12,759 nt of DNA, taken from contig DASXMU010000141.1 of NCBI GenBank assembly GCA_036495485.1, forward strand, positions 1 to 12,759. Reading direction: 5' to 3'. Position numbers and translations under genes: made by a program. The number at the start of each line of letters is the position of its first letter. Within the stretch, counting starts at the first letter, position 1. Below the pieces are notes generated by a model. That model saw nothing but the letters and a program-made list of their open reading frames with translations, was not told the origin of the DNA and made no database searches. This document shows, one piece after another, positions 7,079 through 12,523 of this stretch. The stretch comes from PALSA-505 sp036495485. Lineage in GTDB: Bacteria; Actinomycetota; Actinomycetes; Streptosporangiales; Streptosporangiaceae.

Positions 7079-7084
7079 AGCCTA
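7079..7084 (-). promoter_or_regulatory. Possible -10 of lepB, leaderless or very short leader
   Basis: TAGGCT on the minus strand fits the TANNNT form of actinobacterial -10 boxes and ends 10 nt before the ATG at 7068. Transcription would start within a few bases of that ATG or of the GTG at 7071. No good ribosome-binding site precedes either, which agrees with leaderless translation. No clear -35 is visible. Confidence 0.4.
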
Positions 7085-7170
7085 GCGTCGACCGAAGGAC
7101 AAATTGCCACCGGCTCTGATCGTCGCGCTGATCATCCACCCACACGGCATTCTCACTCCCTATGCCACCC

Positions 7171-7194
7171 GCACGTACGTCCGGATGTACGTGC
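7171..7194. promoter_or_regulatory. 24-bp near-perfect palindrome upstream of lepB
   Basis: Arms GCACGTAC (7171-7178) and GTACGTGC (7187-7194) are exact inverted repeats. The centre GTCCGGAT is also symmetric except for one G/T pair, which is a wobble pair in RNA on the plus sense. As RNA it makes a 10-bp stem with a CCGG tetraloop; as DNA it looks like an operator for a dimeric regulator. It lies about 90 bp upstream of the candidate lepB -10 and 227 bp beyond the rplS stop. Which role applies is open. Confidence 0.6.
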
Positions 7195-7299
7195 CCACGT
7201 AGTTGCGACGCAGCAGGCCCTTCGCTCGACGGCAGTCCGCTCAAGCCTACCGACCAATCAGCGCACTCCTTTGAACTCCGCGCGCACGAATGCCCGGCT

Positions 7300-7316
7300 G
7301 GCTGCGGGCCGCAGCC
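7300..7316 (-). terminator. Second hairpin downstream of rplS
   Basis: GGCTGCG (7300-7306) and CGCAGCC (7310-7316) form a perfect 7-bp stem with a 3-nt loop, about 105 bp past the rplS stop. It may be a back-up terminator after the hairpin at 7380-7399. No T-tract is present. Confidence 0.4.
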
Positions 7317-7379
7317 GGCAGGGCGTACGTGGACTCGGAAGTCAGGCCAGGATGCAGGCCGGACCAAGGAGCGCCAGCG

Positions 7380-7399
7380 CCTCCGAGCGAACCCGGAGG
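7380..7399 (-). terminator. Probable rplS terminator hairpin
   Basis: CCTCCG (7380-7385) and CGGAGG (7394-7399) form a 6-bp GC-rich stem with an 8-nt loop, 21 bp beyond the rplS stop, the expected place for an operon-end terminator. Flanking GCG/CGC bases can extend it with a mismatch. No T-tract follows. Confidence 0.55.
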
Positions 7400-7420
7400 A
7401 GCGGCGCAACTCGATGGGTC

Positions 7421-7777
7421 CTAGCTGGTGTGAATGCGGCGCTCGCGGATCCGGGCCGCCTTGCCGCGCAGGTCGCGGAGGTAGTACAGCTTGGCCCGGC
7501 GGACCCGGCCGTGCGTGACGACCTCGATCTTGTCGATCGACGGGCTGTGCACGGGGAAGGTCCGCTCCACGCCGACGCCGTAGCTGATCTTGCGAACGGT
7601 GAAGGTCTCGCGCACGCTGCCGCCGGAGCGGCGGATGACCACGCCCTGGAAGACCTGGATCCGCGACCGGCTGCCTTCCTTGACGCGCACGTGCACCTTC
7701 AGCGTGTCACCCGGGCGGAAGGCCGGGATGTCCGTGCGGACCTGAGCCAGCTCAAGGTCGGCGATCGCGGTGTCCAT
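7421..7777 (-). CDS. rplS: 50S ribosomal protein L19
   Basis: The 118-residue product is ribosomal protein L19, at the 30S-50S interface. It shows the family sequence throughout: IPAFRPGDTLKVHVRVKEG (17-35), RIQVFQGVVIRR, ISYGVGVERTFPVHSP and GRVRRAKLYYLRDLRGK. Length is normal, with none of the low-complexity insertion seen in neighbouring proteins. The start is the ATG at 7777, with GAGGA 9 nt upstream; the longer open frame to 7864 has no family similarity. It is the last gene of the rpsP-to-rplS block, separated from trmD by 123 bp and followed by terminator-like hairpins. Confidence 0.98.
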   Translation of the reverse strand: MDTAIADLELAQVRTDIPAFRPGDTLKVHVRVKEGSRSRIQVFQGVVIRRSGGSVRETFTVRKISYGVGVERTFPVHSPSIDKIEVVTHGRVRRAKLYYLRDLRGKAARIRERRIHTS

Positions 7778-7844
7778 GACAGTAGTTCCTCGCTGATAGT
7801 TGTGCGTGCGCGCGATAACGCGTGCGACGTGGCGTATCGGGGCC

Positions 7845-7859
7845 GGGGACCGGTTCCCC
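7845..7859 (-). promoter_or_regulatory. Hairpin in the trmD-rplS gap (possible rplS leader structure)
   Basis: GGGGA (7845-7849) and TCCCC (7855-7859) form a 5-bp stem around CCGGT in the 123-bp gap upstream of rplS. It could be a partial terminator after trmD, an attenuator or a leader structure that lets rplS differ in level from trmD. I see no match to a described L19 leader. Confidence 0.35.
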
Positions 7860-7900
7860 AGCATGCGCCCCAGCGTGACAGGACAGCAGGGGGCCGCGTT

Positions 7901-8809
7901 TCAGTGTGCCATATCCTCGGCGTCAACCGGAAAGCCAGCCTCAGAAACCGGCGCACCAGCCTCAGAAATCCCAACGCCCGCCTCGGCCAGGACCTGCCTG
8001 TCCCGTGAGTCCAGGGGGTTCAGCTTAGCCGCCAGATCCGGCCGGTTCACCACCGTACGGCGCAGCGCGGTGTCCCGCCGCCACCGGGCGATGGCCGCGT
8101 GATCGCCGGACAGCAGCACGGGCGGGACCTCACGGCCACGCCAGACCCGGGGCCTGGTGTAGAGAGGACCCTCGAGCAGCCCGGCCATCTCGCCGCCACC
8201 CGCGCCGAACGAGTCGTCCACCACTGAGTCGGCGTTGCCGAGCACGCCGGGCAGCAGCCGGCAGATCGATTCGATCATGACGAGAACCGCGGGCTCCCCG
8301 CCAGCCAGCACGTAGTCGCCGATGCTCACCTCGTCGACCGGCACCCGGGCCCGTGCCTCCTCGACCACCCGGGCGTCGATACCCTCGTACCGCCCACAGG
8401 CGAAGACGAGATGATCAACCTGGGCGTAGGCGACCGCCACATCCTGGGTGAACATCTTGCCGCTAGGTGAGGGCACCACAAGCCTGACCGGCTGCTCGCC
8501 GCCAGCCCCTGACGACGGGCCAGCCTTGGGTAGCAGCGACGACGGACCGGGCGCGGGTGGCAGCGACGACGGACCGGCCAGAGGCGGCAGCACGGCGTCG
8601 AGCGCTTCACCCCAGGGTCCGGGCTTCATCACCATCCCCGGGCCGCCGCCGTAGGGGGTGTCGTCCACGGTGTGATGAACATCACGTGCCCACGACCTGA
8701 GGTCGTGAACGGCGAACTCGATGTCACCGCGTCCGGCCGCCTTGCCGATGAGCGACATGCCGAGCGGCGCGAAGTAGCCAGGGAAGATCGTGATGATGTC
8801 GATGCGCAT
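7901..8809 (-). CDS. trmD: tRNA (guanine-N1)-methyltransferase TrmD with a repeat insert
   Basis: The 302-residue product is TrmD, the SAM-dependent enzyme that makes m1G37 in tRNAs reading CNN and some other codons and so prevents +1 frameshifting. The N-terminal SPOUT domain starts MRIDIITIFPGYF and has DDTPYGGGPGMVM (49-61). The trefoil-knot motifs are FACGRYEGID (136-145) and VSIGDYVLAGGE (161-172), with D165 at the place of the conserved catalytic Asp. The C-terminal helical domain includes LLEGPLYTRP and PPVLLSGDHAAIARWRR. Residues about 77-107 are a Pro/Ser/Gly insert with GPSS repeats, and the end (about 278-302) carries an SEAG repeat; neither is part of the usual enzyme. The ATG at 8809 lies 6 bp after the rimM stop, so the two are probably coupled. 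Confidence 0.97.
   Translation of the reverse strand: MRIDIITIFPGYFAPLGMSLIGKAAGRGDIEFAVHDLRSWARDVHHTVDDTPYGGGPGMVMKPGPWGEALDAVLPPLAGPSSLPPAPGPSSLLPKAGPSSGAGGEQPVRLVVPSPSGKMFTQDVAVAYAQVDHLVFACGRYEGIDARVVEEARARVPVDEVSIGDYVLAGGEPAVLVMIESICRLLPGVLGNADSVVDDSFGAGGGEMAGLLEGPLYTRPRVWRGREVPPVLLSGDHAAIARWRRDTALRRTVVNRPDLAAKLNPLDSRDRQVLAEAGVGISEAGAPVSEAGFPVDAEDMAH
8506..8577 (-). repeat. 27-bp in-frame repeat in the trmD insert
   Basis: GCAGCGACGACGGACCGG occurs exactly at 8533-8550 and 8560-8577, 27 bp apart, with a degraded third copy 27 bp further left from about 8506. Nine codons per unit give the recurring GPSS stretches of the TrmD insert. Confidence 0.85.
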
Positions 8810-8815
8810 GGCCGG

Positions 8816-9322
8816 TCAGGGCTCCAGCAGTCCCGGGGGTGGGTCGATCACCAGACGGCCACCCGCCACGTCGACCTCGGGCACGATCGCGGCGACGAAC
8901 GGAACGAGCAGCTCGTCATCGGCCGCGGACTTGATGACCAGCAGATCCTGCCCGTGGTGGCGCACGTCGGTCACCGGGCCGACCACCTCGCCGCCCGTGG
9001 TGACCGCGGTGAGCCCGATGAGTTCATGATCGTAGAACTCATCGGGGTCACCGGTCGGGTCGAGGTCGTCCGAATCCACCACTAGCCAGGTGCCGCGAAG
9101 CTGCTCGGCAGCGGTCCGGTCCTGGACCTCCGCGAAGGTCAGCAGCAGGCTGCCGGAATGCCAGCGGGACGCCTGCAGGATGAGCGGGCCGCGCTCGGCC
9201 GGATCGGTCGACAACGCCTCCCCCACAGTGAACCTGCGGTCGGGTTCATCCGTACGGACCTCGACGGACACCTCACCACGGATCCCATGCGGCCGCCTGA
9301 TCCGGCCGACAACGATCTGCAT
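8816..9322 (-). CDS. rimM: Ribosome maturation factor RimM
   Basis: The 168-residue product is RimM, which assists assembly of the 30S subunit head by binding S19. The N-terminal beta-barrel has VGRIRRPHGIRGEVSVEVRTD (5-25) and PDRRF; the C-terminal PRC-barrel begins near residue 94 with EFYDHELIGLTA and ends in VDVAGGRLVIDPPPGLLE. Length is normal. The ATG at 9322 has AGGGG 8 nt upstream. It is followed 6 bp later by trmD, the usual pairing. It is separated from khpA by about 180 bp of palindromic sequence, wider than the rest of this cluster. Confidence 0.97.
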   Translation of the reverse strand: MQIVVGRIRRPHGIRGEVSVEVRTDEPDRRFTVGEALSTDPAERGPLILQASRWHSGSLLLTFAEVQDRTAAEQLRGTWLVVDSDDLDPTGDPDEFYDHELIGLTAVTTGGEVVGPVTDVRHHGQDLLVIKSAADDELLVPFVAAIVPEVDVAGGRLVIDPPPGLLEP

Positions 9323-9384
9323 TCGTGGCCCCTTATGTCTTGTTCAAAGCTACTGCCGGGCAAACGATGCAGATCACCAAGAAG

Positions 9385-9478
9385 CCGCGGATCCGCGGGC
9401 GAAGCCCGCACCGGGGGTCCGGGGGTGTCCCTCCGGGCAAATACTGCGGGCCCCCGGCGAAGCTGGCTGAAGGCCAGC
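9385..9478. repeat. Cluster of nested palindromes between khpA and rimM (REP-like)
   Basis: Four inverted repeats crowd about 95 bp: CCGCGGATCCGCGG (9385-9398), a perfect palindrome; GCGGGC-GAA-GCCCGC (9395-9409), overlapping it; CCGGGGG (9419-9425, an echo of 9411-9417) with CCCCCGG (9451-9457); and GCTGGC-TGAAG-GCCAGC (9462-9478). The octamer CCGGGGGT is directly repeated at 9411 and 9419. No gene lies in the gap. The arrangement resembles repetitive extragenic palindromes. It could alternatively be a processing or partial termination site in the rpsP-khpA-rimM message. Confidence 0.7.
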
Positions 9479-9503
9479 GAGCAGGGTTGACCGCCTCGGC
9501 TGC

Positions 9504-9746
9504 CTAGCGGACCTCGCTGGCGTCTACCAGGTCGACGCGCACGTACTGACGGCCGGCCAGCGAGCCAACGACCGTCCGCAGCGCCCGCGCCGTCCTGCCG
9601 CCACGGCCGATGACCTTGCCCAGGTCCTCGGGATGCACCCGGACCTCGAGCACCCGGCCGCGACGCAGCCCACGGCTGGCTACCTGGACGTCGTCCGGGT
9701 GTTCGACGATTCCCCTGACGAGGTGCTCGAGGGCTTCCTCAAGCAC
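9504..9746 (-). CDS. khpA: KH-domain RNA-binding protein KhpA (YlqC family)
   Basis: The 80-residue product is a single KH domain of the KhpA/YlqC family, small RNA-binding proteins encoded after rpsP in Gram-positive bacteria; in some species KhpA pairs with KhpB/Jag and affects cell elongation through RNA binding. The core is VLEVRVHPEDLGKVIGRGGRT, with the GxxG loop GRGG at 47-50, then ARALRTVVGSLAGRQYVRVDLVD. I start at the GTG at 9746, one base after the rpsP stop (TGA-G-GTG), which gives the normal family length; the frame stays open far upstream only because the rpsP tail repeat lacks stops. Tight spacing implies translational coupling to rpsP. Confidence 0.95.
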   Translation of the reverse strand: MLEEALEHLVRGIVEHPDDVQVASRGLRRGRVLEVRVHPEDLGKVIGRGGRTARALRTVVGSLAGRQYVRVDLVDASEVR

Positions 9747-9747
9747 C

Positions 9748-10509
9748 TCAGTCCCCGCTCCCGGACTCGGCGGCAGCCTCAGCCGGAGCAGCCTCAGCCG
9801 GAGCAGCTGGCTTGGCCGGCTTGGCCTCCTCAGCCGGAGCAGCAGCCTCAGCCGGAGCGGTCGCCTCAGCCGGCTTGGCCTCCTCGGCCGGGGCAGCCTC
9901 AGCCGGAGCAGCAGCCTCGGCCGGCTTGGCAGCCTCAGCCGGAGCAGCCTCAGCCGGAGCAGCAGCCTCGGCCGACTTGGCCGACTTGGCCTCCTTAGCC
10001 GGAGCAGCCGCCTCAGCCTTGGCGGCGGACTTCTGCCTGCCGCCACCCCTGCCCTTGCCGGCCTTGTCACCGCCCTTGTCGGCCTTGTCACCCTTGGCGG
10101 CCGAGTCGGCGTCGGCCTTCTCCTTCTTGGCCTTGCCGCCGCCCTTGGGCGTGGTCTCGCCGCCGGCCGGGCGGGCGCCGACCACCTCGGCGAAGCGCTC
10201 GCTCCTGGTCTGCTTGGGCGGGGCCGTGCGCAGCGTTCCCTCCGCGCCGGGCTCGCCGCGGAACCGCTGCCAGTCGCCGGTGATCTCGAGGATGCGGCGC
10301 ACCGGCTCGGTGGGCTGCGCACCTACCGAGAGCCAGTACTGAGCCCGCTCGGACTCAACGTGAATGAACGACGGCTCAGCCTTCGGGTGGTACTTCCCGA
10401 TCTCCTCGATCGCCCGGCCATCCCGCTTGGTGCGGGAGTCGGCGACGACGATGCGGTAGTACGGCGCACGGATCTTGCCCATGCGCTTTAGCTTGATCTT
10501 GACAGCCAC
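9748..10509 (-). CDS. rpsP: 30S ribosomal protein S16 with a long Ala/Pro/Glu/Lys tail
   Basis: The 253-residue product starts with a complete ribosomal protein S16 domain (about 1-85): MAVKIKLKRMGKIRAPYYRI, VVADSRTKRDGRAIEEIGKYHP and the YWLSVGAQPTEPVRRIL segment (58-74). Bacterial S16 is usually 80-150 residues. Here a linker of about 40 residues leads to a lysine/glycine-rich basic stretch (121-165) and then 85 residues of AEAAPA/KPAEA repeats ending AAAESGSGD. The tail is probably disordered and must project from the 30S body. The GTG start at 10509 follows GGAGAAG upstream. The stop is one base before khpA. Codon pattern continues smoothly into the tail, so I see no frameshift. Confidence 0.97.
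   Translation of the reverse strand: MAVKIKLKRMGKIRAPYYRIVVADSRTKRDGRAIEEIGKYHPKAEPSFIHVESERAQYWLSVGAQPTEPVRRILEITGDWQRFRGEPGAEGTLRTAPPKQTRSERFAEVVGARPAGGETTPKGGGKAKKEKADADSAAKGDKADKGGDKAGKGRGGGRQKSAAKAEAAAPAKEAKSAKSAEAAAPAEAAPAEAAKPAEAAAPAEAAPAEEAKPAEATAPAEAAAPAEEAKPAKPAAPAEAAPAEAAAESGSGD
9770..10005 (-). repeat. Irregular repeat coding for the S16 tail
   Basis: The plus strand repeats GCCTCAGCCGGAGCA and close variants, with interspersed GGCTTGGCC stretches, many times. In the rpsP frame this encodes the AEAAPA/AKPAEA tail. The repeat has no stop in several frames of both strands, so long open frames here other than rpsP are artefacts. Confidence 0.8.
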
Positions 10510-10724
10510 GGGTGCTGGTCTTCTCCCAGATAACGTCGGGTCGATGCGGGCGGCAGCCGTCAGGCCGGGTGGGTTGGTCCCGGTGTGGCCGCGCTGGACA
10601 GGCCTAGCGAGTCAGAGAGGGTCTCGCGAAGGCGAGCAGTCGCCTCCACATTGTGCCAGACCGCAGCTCCCAACACGAATCAACCCATGATCACGAAGAC
10701 TTCTCAGCGCGGCAGCCAGGAAAC
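10510..10724 (-). promoter_or_regulatory. ffh-rpsP intergenic region with rpsP promoter and leader
   Basis: This 215-bp gap holds a CACAAT -10-like box on the minus strand (10650-10655) in the context TGGCACAATG; the -35 is weak. Transcription would start near 10643, giving a leader of about 130 nt. Just at the start point, two 5-bp hairpins exclude each other: TCGCC/GGCGA (arms 10640-10644 and 10631-10635) and CTCGC/GCGAG (10623-10627 and 10632-10636). No gene is visible, and I found no clear ffh terminator. Confidence 0.45.
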
Positions 10725-12416
10725 TCAGCGCTTGGAGTCGCCACGCTTGGACTGACGGCGCCGGAAGGCCGCGGGTACGCCGCCGGGCTGCGTGCGACGC
10801 GTAGCGCCAGAGTCACCACCCGAGGGCAGCTTCAGCTCACGCAGCAGATCGTCCGCCGACGGCCCCCCATTGCCACCCAGCCCGGGCGGCAGCTCACCAG
10901 CCAGCCCACGCAACGCCCCCGGCGCACCAGCATCAGCACCCGCGCCCGGCCCGGCTCCCGGCGCGCCAGCGCCTGAACCAGCACCACCAGCCGGGCGCTT
11001 CGGGCTGCCGCCGGGCCGTCCGCCCTTGGGCTTCTTCTTGTTGCTCTTTTTGCCCTTGGCCGACTTGGACGTGGCGCGCCGCATCCCCGGGATCGCCGGC
11101 ATCCCCGGAATCCCACCGCCGAGCATCTGGCGCATCATCTTCTGGCCCTCGAAGAACCGCGTCACCAGCGAGTTGACCTCGCCCACGGTGACGCCCGAGC
11201 CGGCCGCGATCCGCGCCCGCCGGGAGCCATTGATGATCTTGGGTTCGCGCCGCTCGACCGGGGTCATCGAGTTCACGATGGCCTCGGCCCGGTCCAGGTC
11301 CTTGTCCGAGACCTGGCTGAGGACGTCGCGGTTCTGCGCCGCGCCGGGCAGCATGCCGAGCAGGTTGCCGATCGGCCCCAGCTTGCGGACCATCTGGAGC
11401 TGCTCGATGAAGTCCTCCAGGGTGAACCCGTCCCCGGCGACCAGCTTGCCGGCCATCTGCGCGGCCTGGTCCTGGTCGAAGGCGCGCTCGGCCTGCTCGA
11501 TCAGGGTGAGCATGTCGCCCATGTCGAGGATCCGGGACGCCATCCGGTCTGGGTGGAATACGTCGAAGTCCCCGAGCTTCTCCCCGGCGGAGGCGAACAT
11601 CACCGGGCGCCCGGTGAGCTGCGCGATCGACAGCGCGGCACCACCACGCGCGTCGCCGTCCAGCTTGGTGAGCACCACGCCGTCGTAGCCGACGCCGTCG
11701 AGGAAGGCCTGGGCGGTGACCACCGCATCCTGGCCGATCATGGCGTCCACCACGAACAGGATCTCGTCCGGGTCGACCGCGTCCCTGATCGCGGCGGCCT
11801 GCCGCATCAGCTGCTCGTCGACGCCGAGGCGGCCCGCCGTGTCGACGATGACCACGTTGTGCTGGCGGTGCCTCGCCTCGTCGATGGACTGCCGGGCGAC
11901 CGCGATCGGGTCACCGACCCCGTTCCCCGGCTCGGGCGCGAACACCGCAACACCGGCCCGCTCGCCGATCACCTGGAGCTGCTGCACCGCGTTCGGCCGC
12001 TGCAGGTCGGCGGCGACGAGCAGCGGCGTGTTTCCCTGCTCGCGCAGCCAGCGGGCCAGCTTTCCGGCCAGCGTCGTCTTACCCGAACCCTGCAGGCCCG
12101 CCAGCAAGATGACGGTCGGCGGCGTCTTGGCGAACCTGATCCGGCGCTCCTCGCCGCCCAGGATCGTGACCAGCTCGTCGTGCACGATCTTGATGACCTG
12201 CTGCGCGGGGTTGAGCGCGCCGGACACCTCCTCGCCGCGCGCTCGCTCGCGCACCTTGGAGATGAACTCCCTGACCACCGGCAGGGCAACATCGGCCTCG
12301 AGCAGGGCGATGCGGATCTCGCGAGCCGTCGCGTCGATGTCAGCATCGGATAGCCGGCCCCTGCTGCGCAGCGCGGAGAAGGCCTGAGTCAGCCGATCGG
12401 AGAGAGTCTCGAACAC
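10725..12416 (-). CDS. ffh: Signal recognition particle GTPase Ffh (SRP54)
   Basis: The 563-residue product is Ffh, the SRP subunit that binds 4.5S RNA and signal sequences and, with FtsY, delivers ribosomes to the membrane. The N domain is about 1-95. The GTPase domain has GLQGSGKTT (107-115), the insertion-box motif DLQRPNAVQQL (137-147; DxxRPAA in most relatives), DTAGR (192-196), TKLDGDARGGAAL (250-262) and SAGEKL (276-281). The methionine-rich M domain (about 300-445) includes GSGVTVGEVNSLVTRF (406-421) and GQKMMRQMLGGGIPGMPAIPGM. The last 115 residues are a lysine-rich stretch followed by Gly/Ala/Pro low complexity, longer than usual. The GTG at 12416 is chosen because the alignment begins there and a -10-like box sits 6 nt upstream. 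The usual upstream ylxM is absent; glnD precedes, as in mycobacteria. Confidence 0.97.
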   Translation of the reverse strand: MFETLSDRLTQAFSALRSRGRLSDADIDATAREIRIALLEADVALPVVREFISKVRERARGEEVSGALNPAQQVIKIVHDELVTILGGEERRIRFAKTPPTVILLAGLQGSGKTTLAGKLARWLREQGNTPLLVAADLQRPNAVQQLQVIGERAGVAVFAPEPGNGVGDPIAVARQSIDEARHRQHNVVIVDTAGRLGVDEQLMRQAAAIRDAVDPDEILFVVDAMIGQDAVVTAQAFLDGVGYDGVVLTKLDGDARGGAALSIAQLTGRPVMFASAGEKLGDFDVFHPDRMASRILDMGDMLTLIEQAERAFDQDQAAQMAGKLVAGDGFTLEDFIEQLQMVRKLGPIGNLLGMLPGAAQNRDVLSQVSDKDLDRAEAIVNSMTPVERREPKIINGSRRARIAAGSGVTVGEVNSLVTRFFEGQKMMRQMLGGGIPGMPAIPGMRRATSKSAKGKKSNKKKPKGGRPGGSPKRPAGGAGSGAGAPGAGPGAGADAGAPGALRGLAGELPPGLGGNGGPSADDLLRELKLPSGGDSGATRRTQPGGVPAAFRRRQSKRGDSKR

Positions 12417-12422
12417 GTTGCC

Positions 12423-12428
12423 AGGCTA
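12423..12428 (-). promoter_or_regulatory. Candidate -10 of ffh placed for a leaderless transcript
   Basis: TAGCCT on the minus strand fits TANNNT and ends 6 nt before the GTG start of ffh, so transcription would begin at or next to the start codon. No ribosome-binding site is visible before the GTG, which agrees. The -35 region is GC-rich and unconvincing. Confidence 0.45.
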
Positions 12429-12458
12429 TCCGGTCCAGGCCGCAGGAAAGGCCGGTCC

Positions 12459-12475
12459 GGGCCACCGGAAGGCCC
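12459..12475 (-). terminator. Possible glnD terminator hairpin
   Basis: GGGCC (12459-12463) and GGCCC (12471-12475) form a 5-bp stem with a 7-nt loop, about 30 bp past the glnD stop and before the ffh -10 candidate. The surrounding CCGGTCC/GGACCGG sequences allow alternative folds. There is no T-tract. Confidence 0.35.
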
Positions 12476-12491
12476 CAGCCGGTCAGCGCCT

Positions 12492-12523
12492 CAGCCCGTA
12501 AGCGCCTCAGCCCGTAAGCGCCT
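12492..12523 (-). repeat. 16-bp tandem duplication across the glnD stop
   Basis: CAGCCCGTAAGCGCCT is repeated exactly at 12492-12507 and 12508-12523, with a further partial GCGCCT on the left. The glnD stop codon (12507-12509) spans the junction of the two copies, so the left copy is a fossil of the gene's last codons now lying outside it. Confidence 0.9.

Larger units (their letters stand above)
7069..7420. other. 352-bp gene-free region between rplS and lepB
   Basis: I see no supportable gene. From the rplS side it holds a terminator-like hairpin (7380-7399), a second strong hairpin (GGCTGCG/CGCAGCC, 7300-7316), the 24-bp near-perfect palindrome (7171-7194) and the candidate lepB -10 (7079-7084). 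The hexamer CACGTA, on either strand, occurs in both palindrome arms and again at 7196-7201 and within 7325-7331. Confidence 0.7.

Noticed and set aside
7068..7409. 113-residue minus-strand open frame in the rplS-lepB gap
   Set aside because: It is Arg/Pro-rich, with no recognisable motif or ribosome-binding site, and runs through two strong hairpins and the 24-bp palindrome.
9325..9507. 60-residue plus-strand open frame in the khpA-rimM gap
   Set aside because: It lies entirely over the palindrome cluster, and its sequence follows from the GC-rich inverted repeats.
9504..10322. 272-residue reading of khpA with an Arg/Pro/Leu-rich N-terminus, or a frameshift fusion of rpsP and khpA
   Set aside because: The upstream part is the rpsP tail repeat read in another frame. 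The GTG one base after the rpsP stop gives the normal 80-residue KhpA, and no slippery site is visible at the stop.
9610..10491. 293-residue plus-strand open frame rich in Leu-Ser-Arg
   Set aside because: It is the antisense of rpsP and khpA; the composition is that expected from the GC-rich repeat, without a start signal or family motifs.
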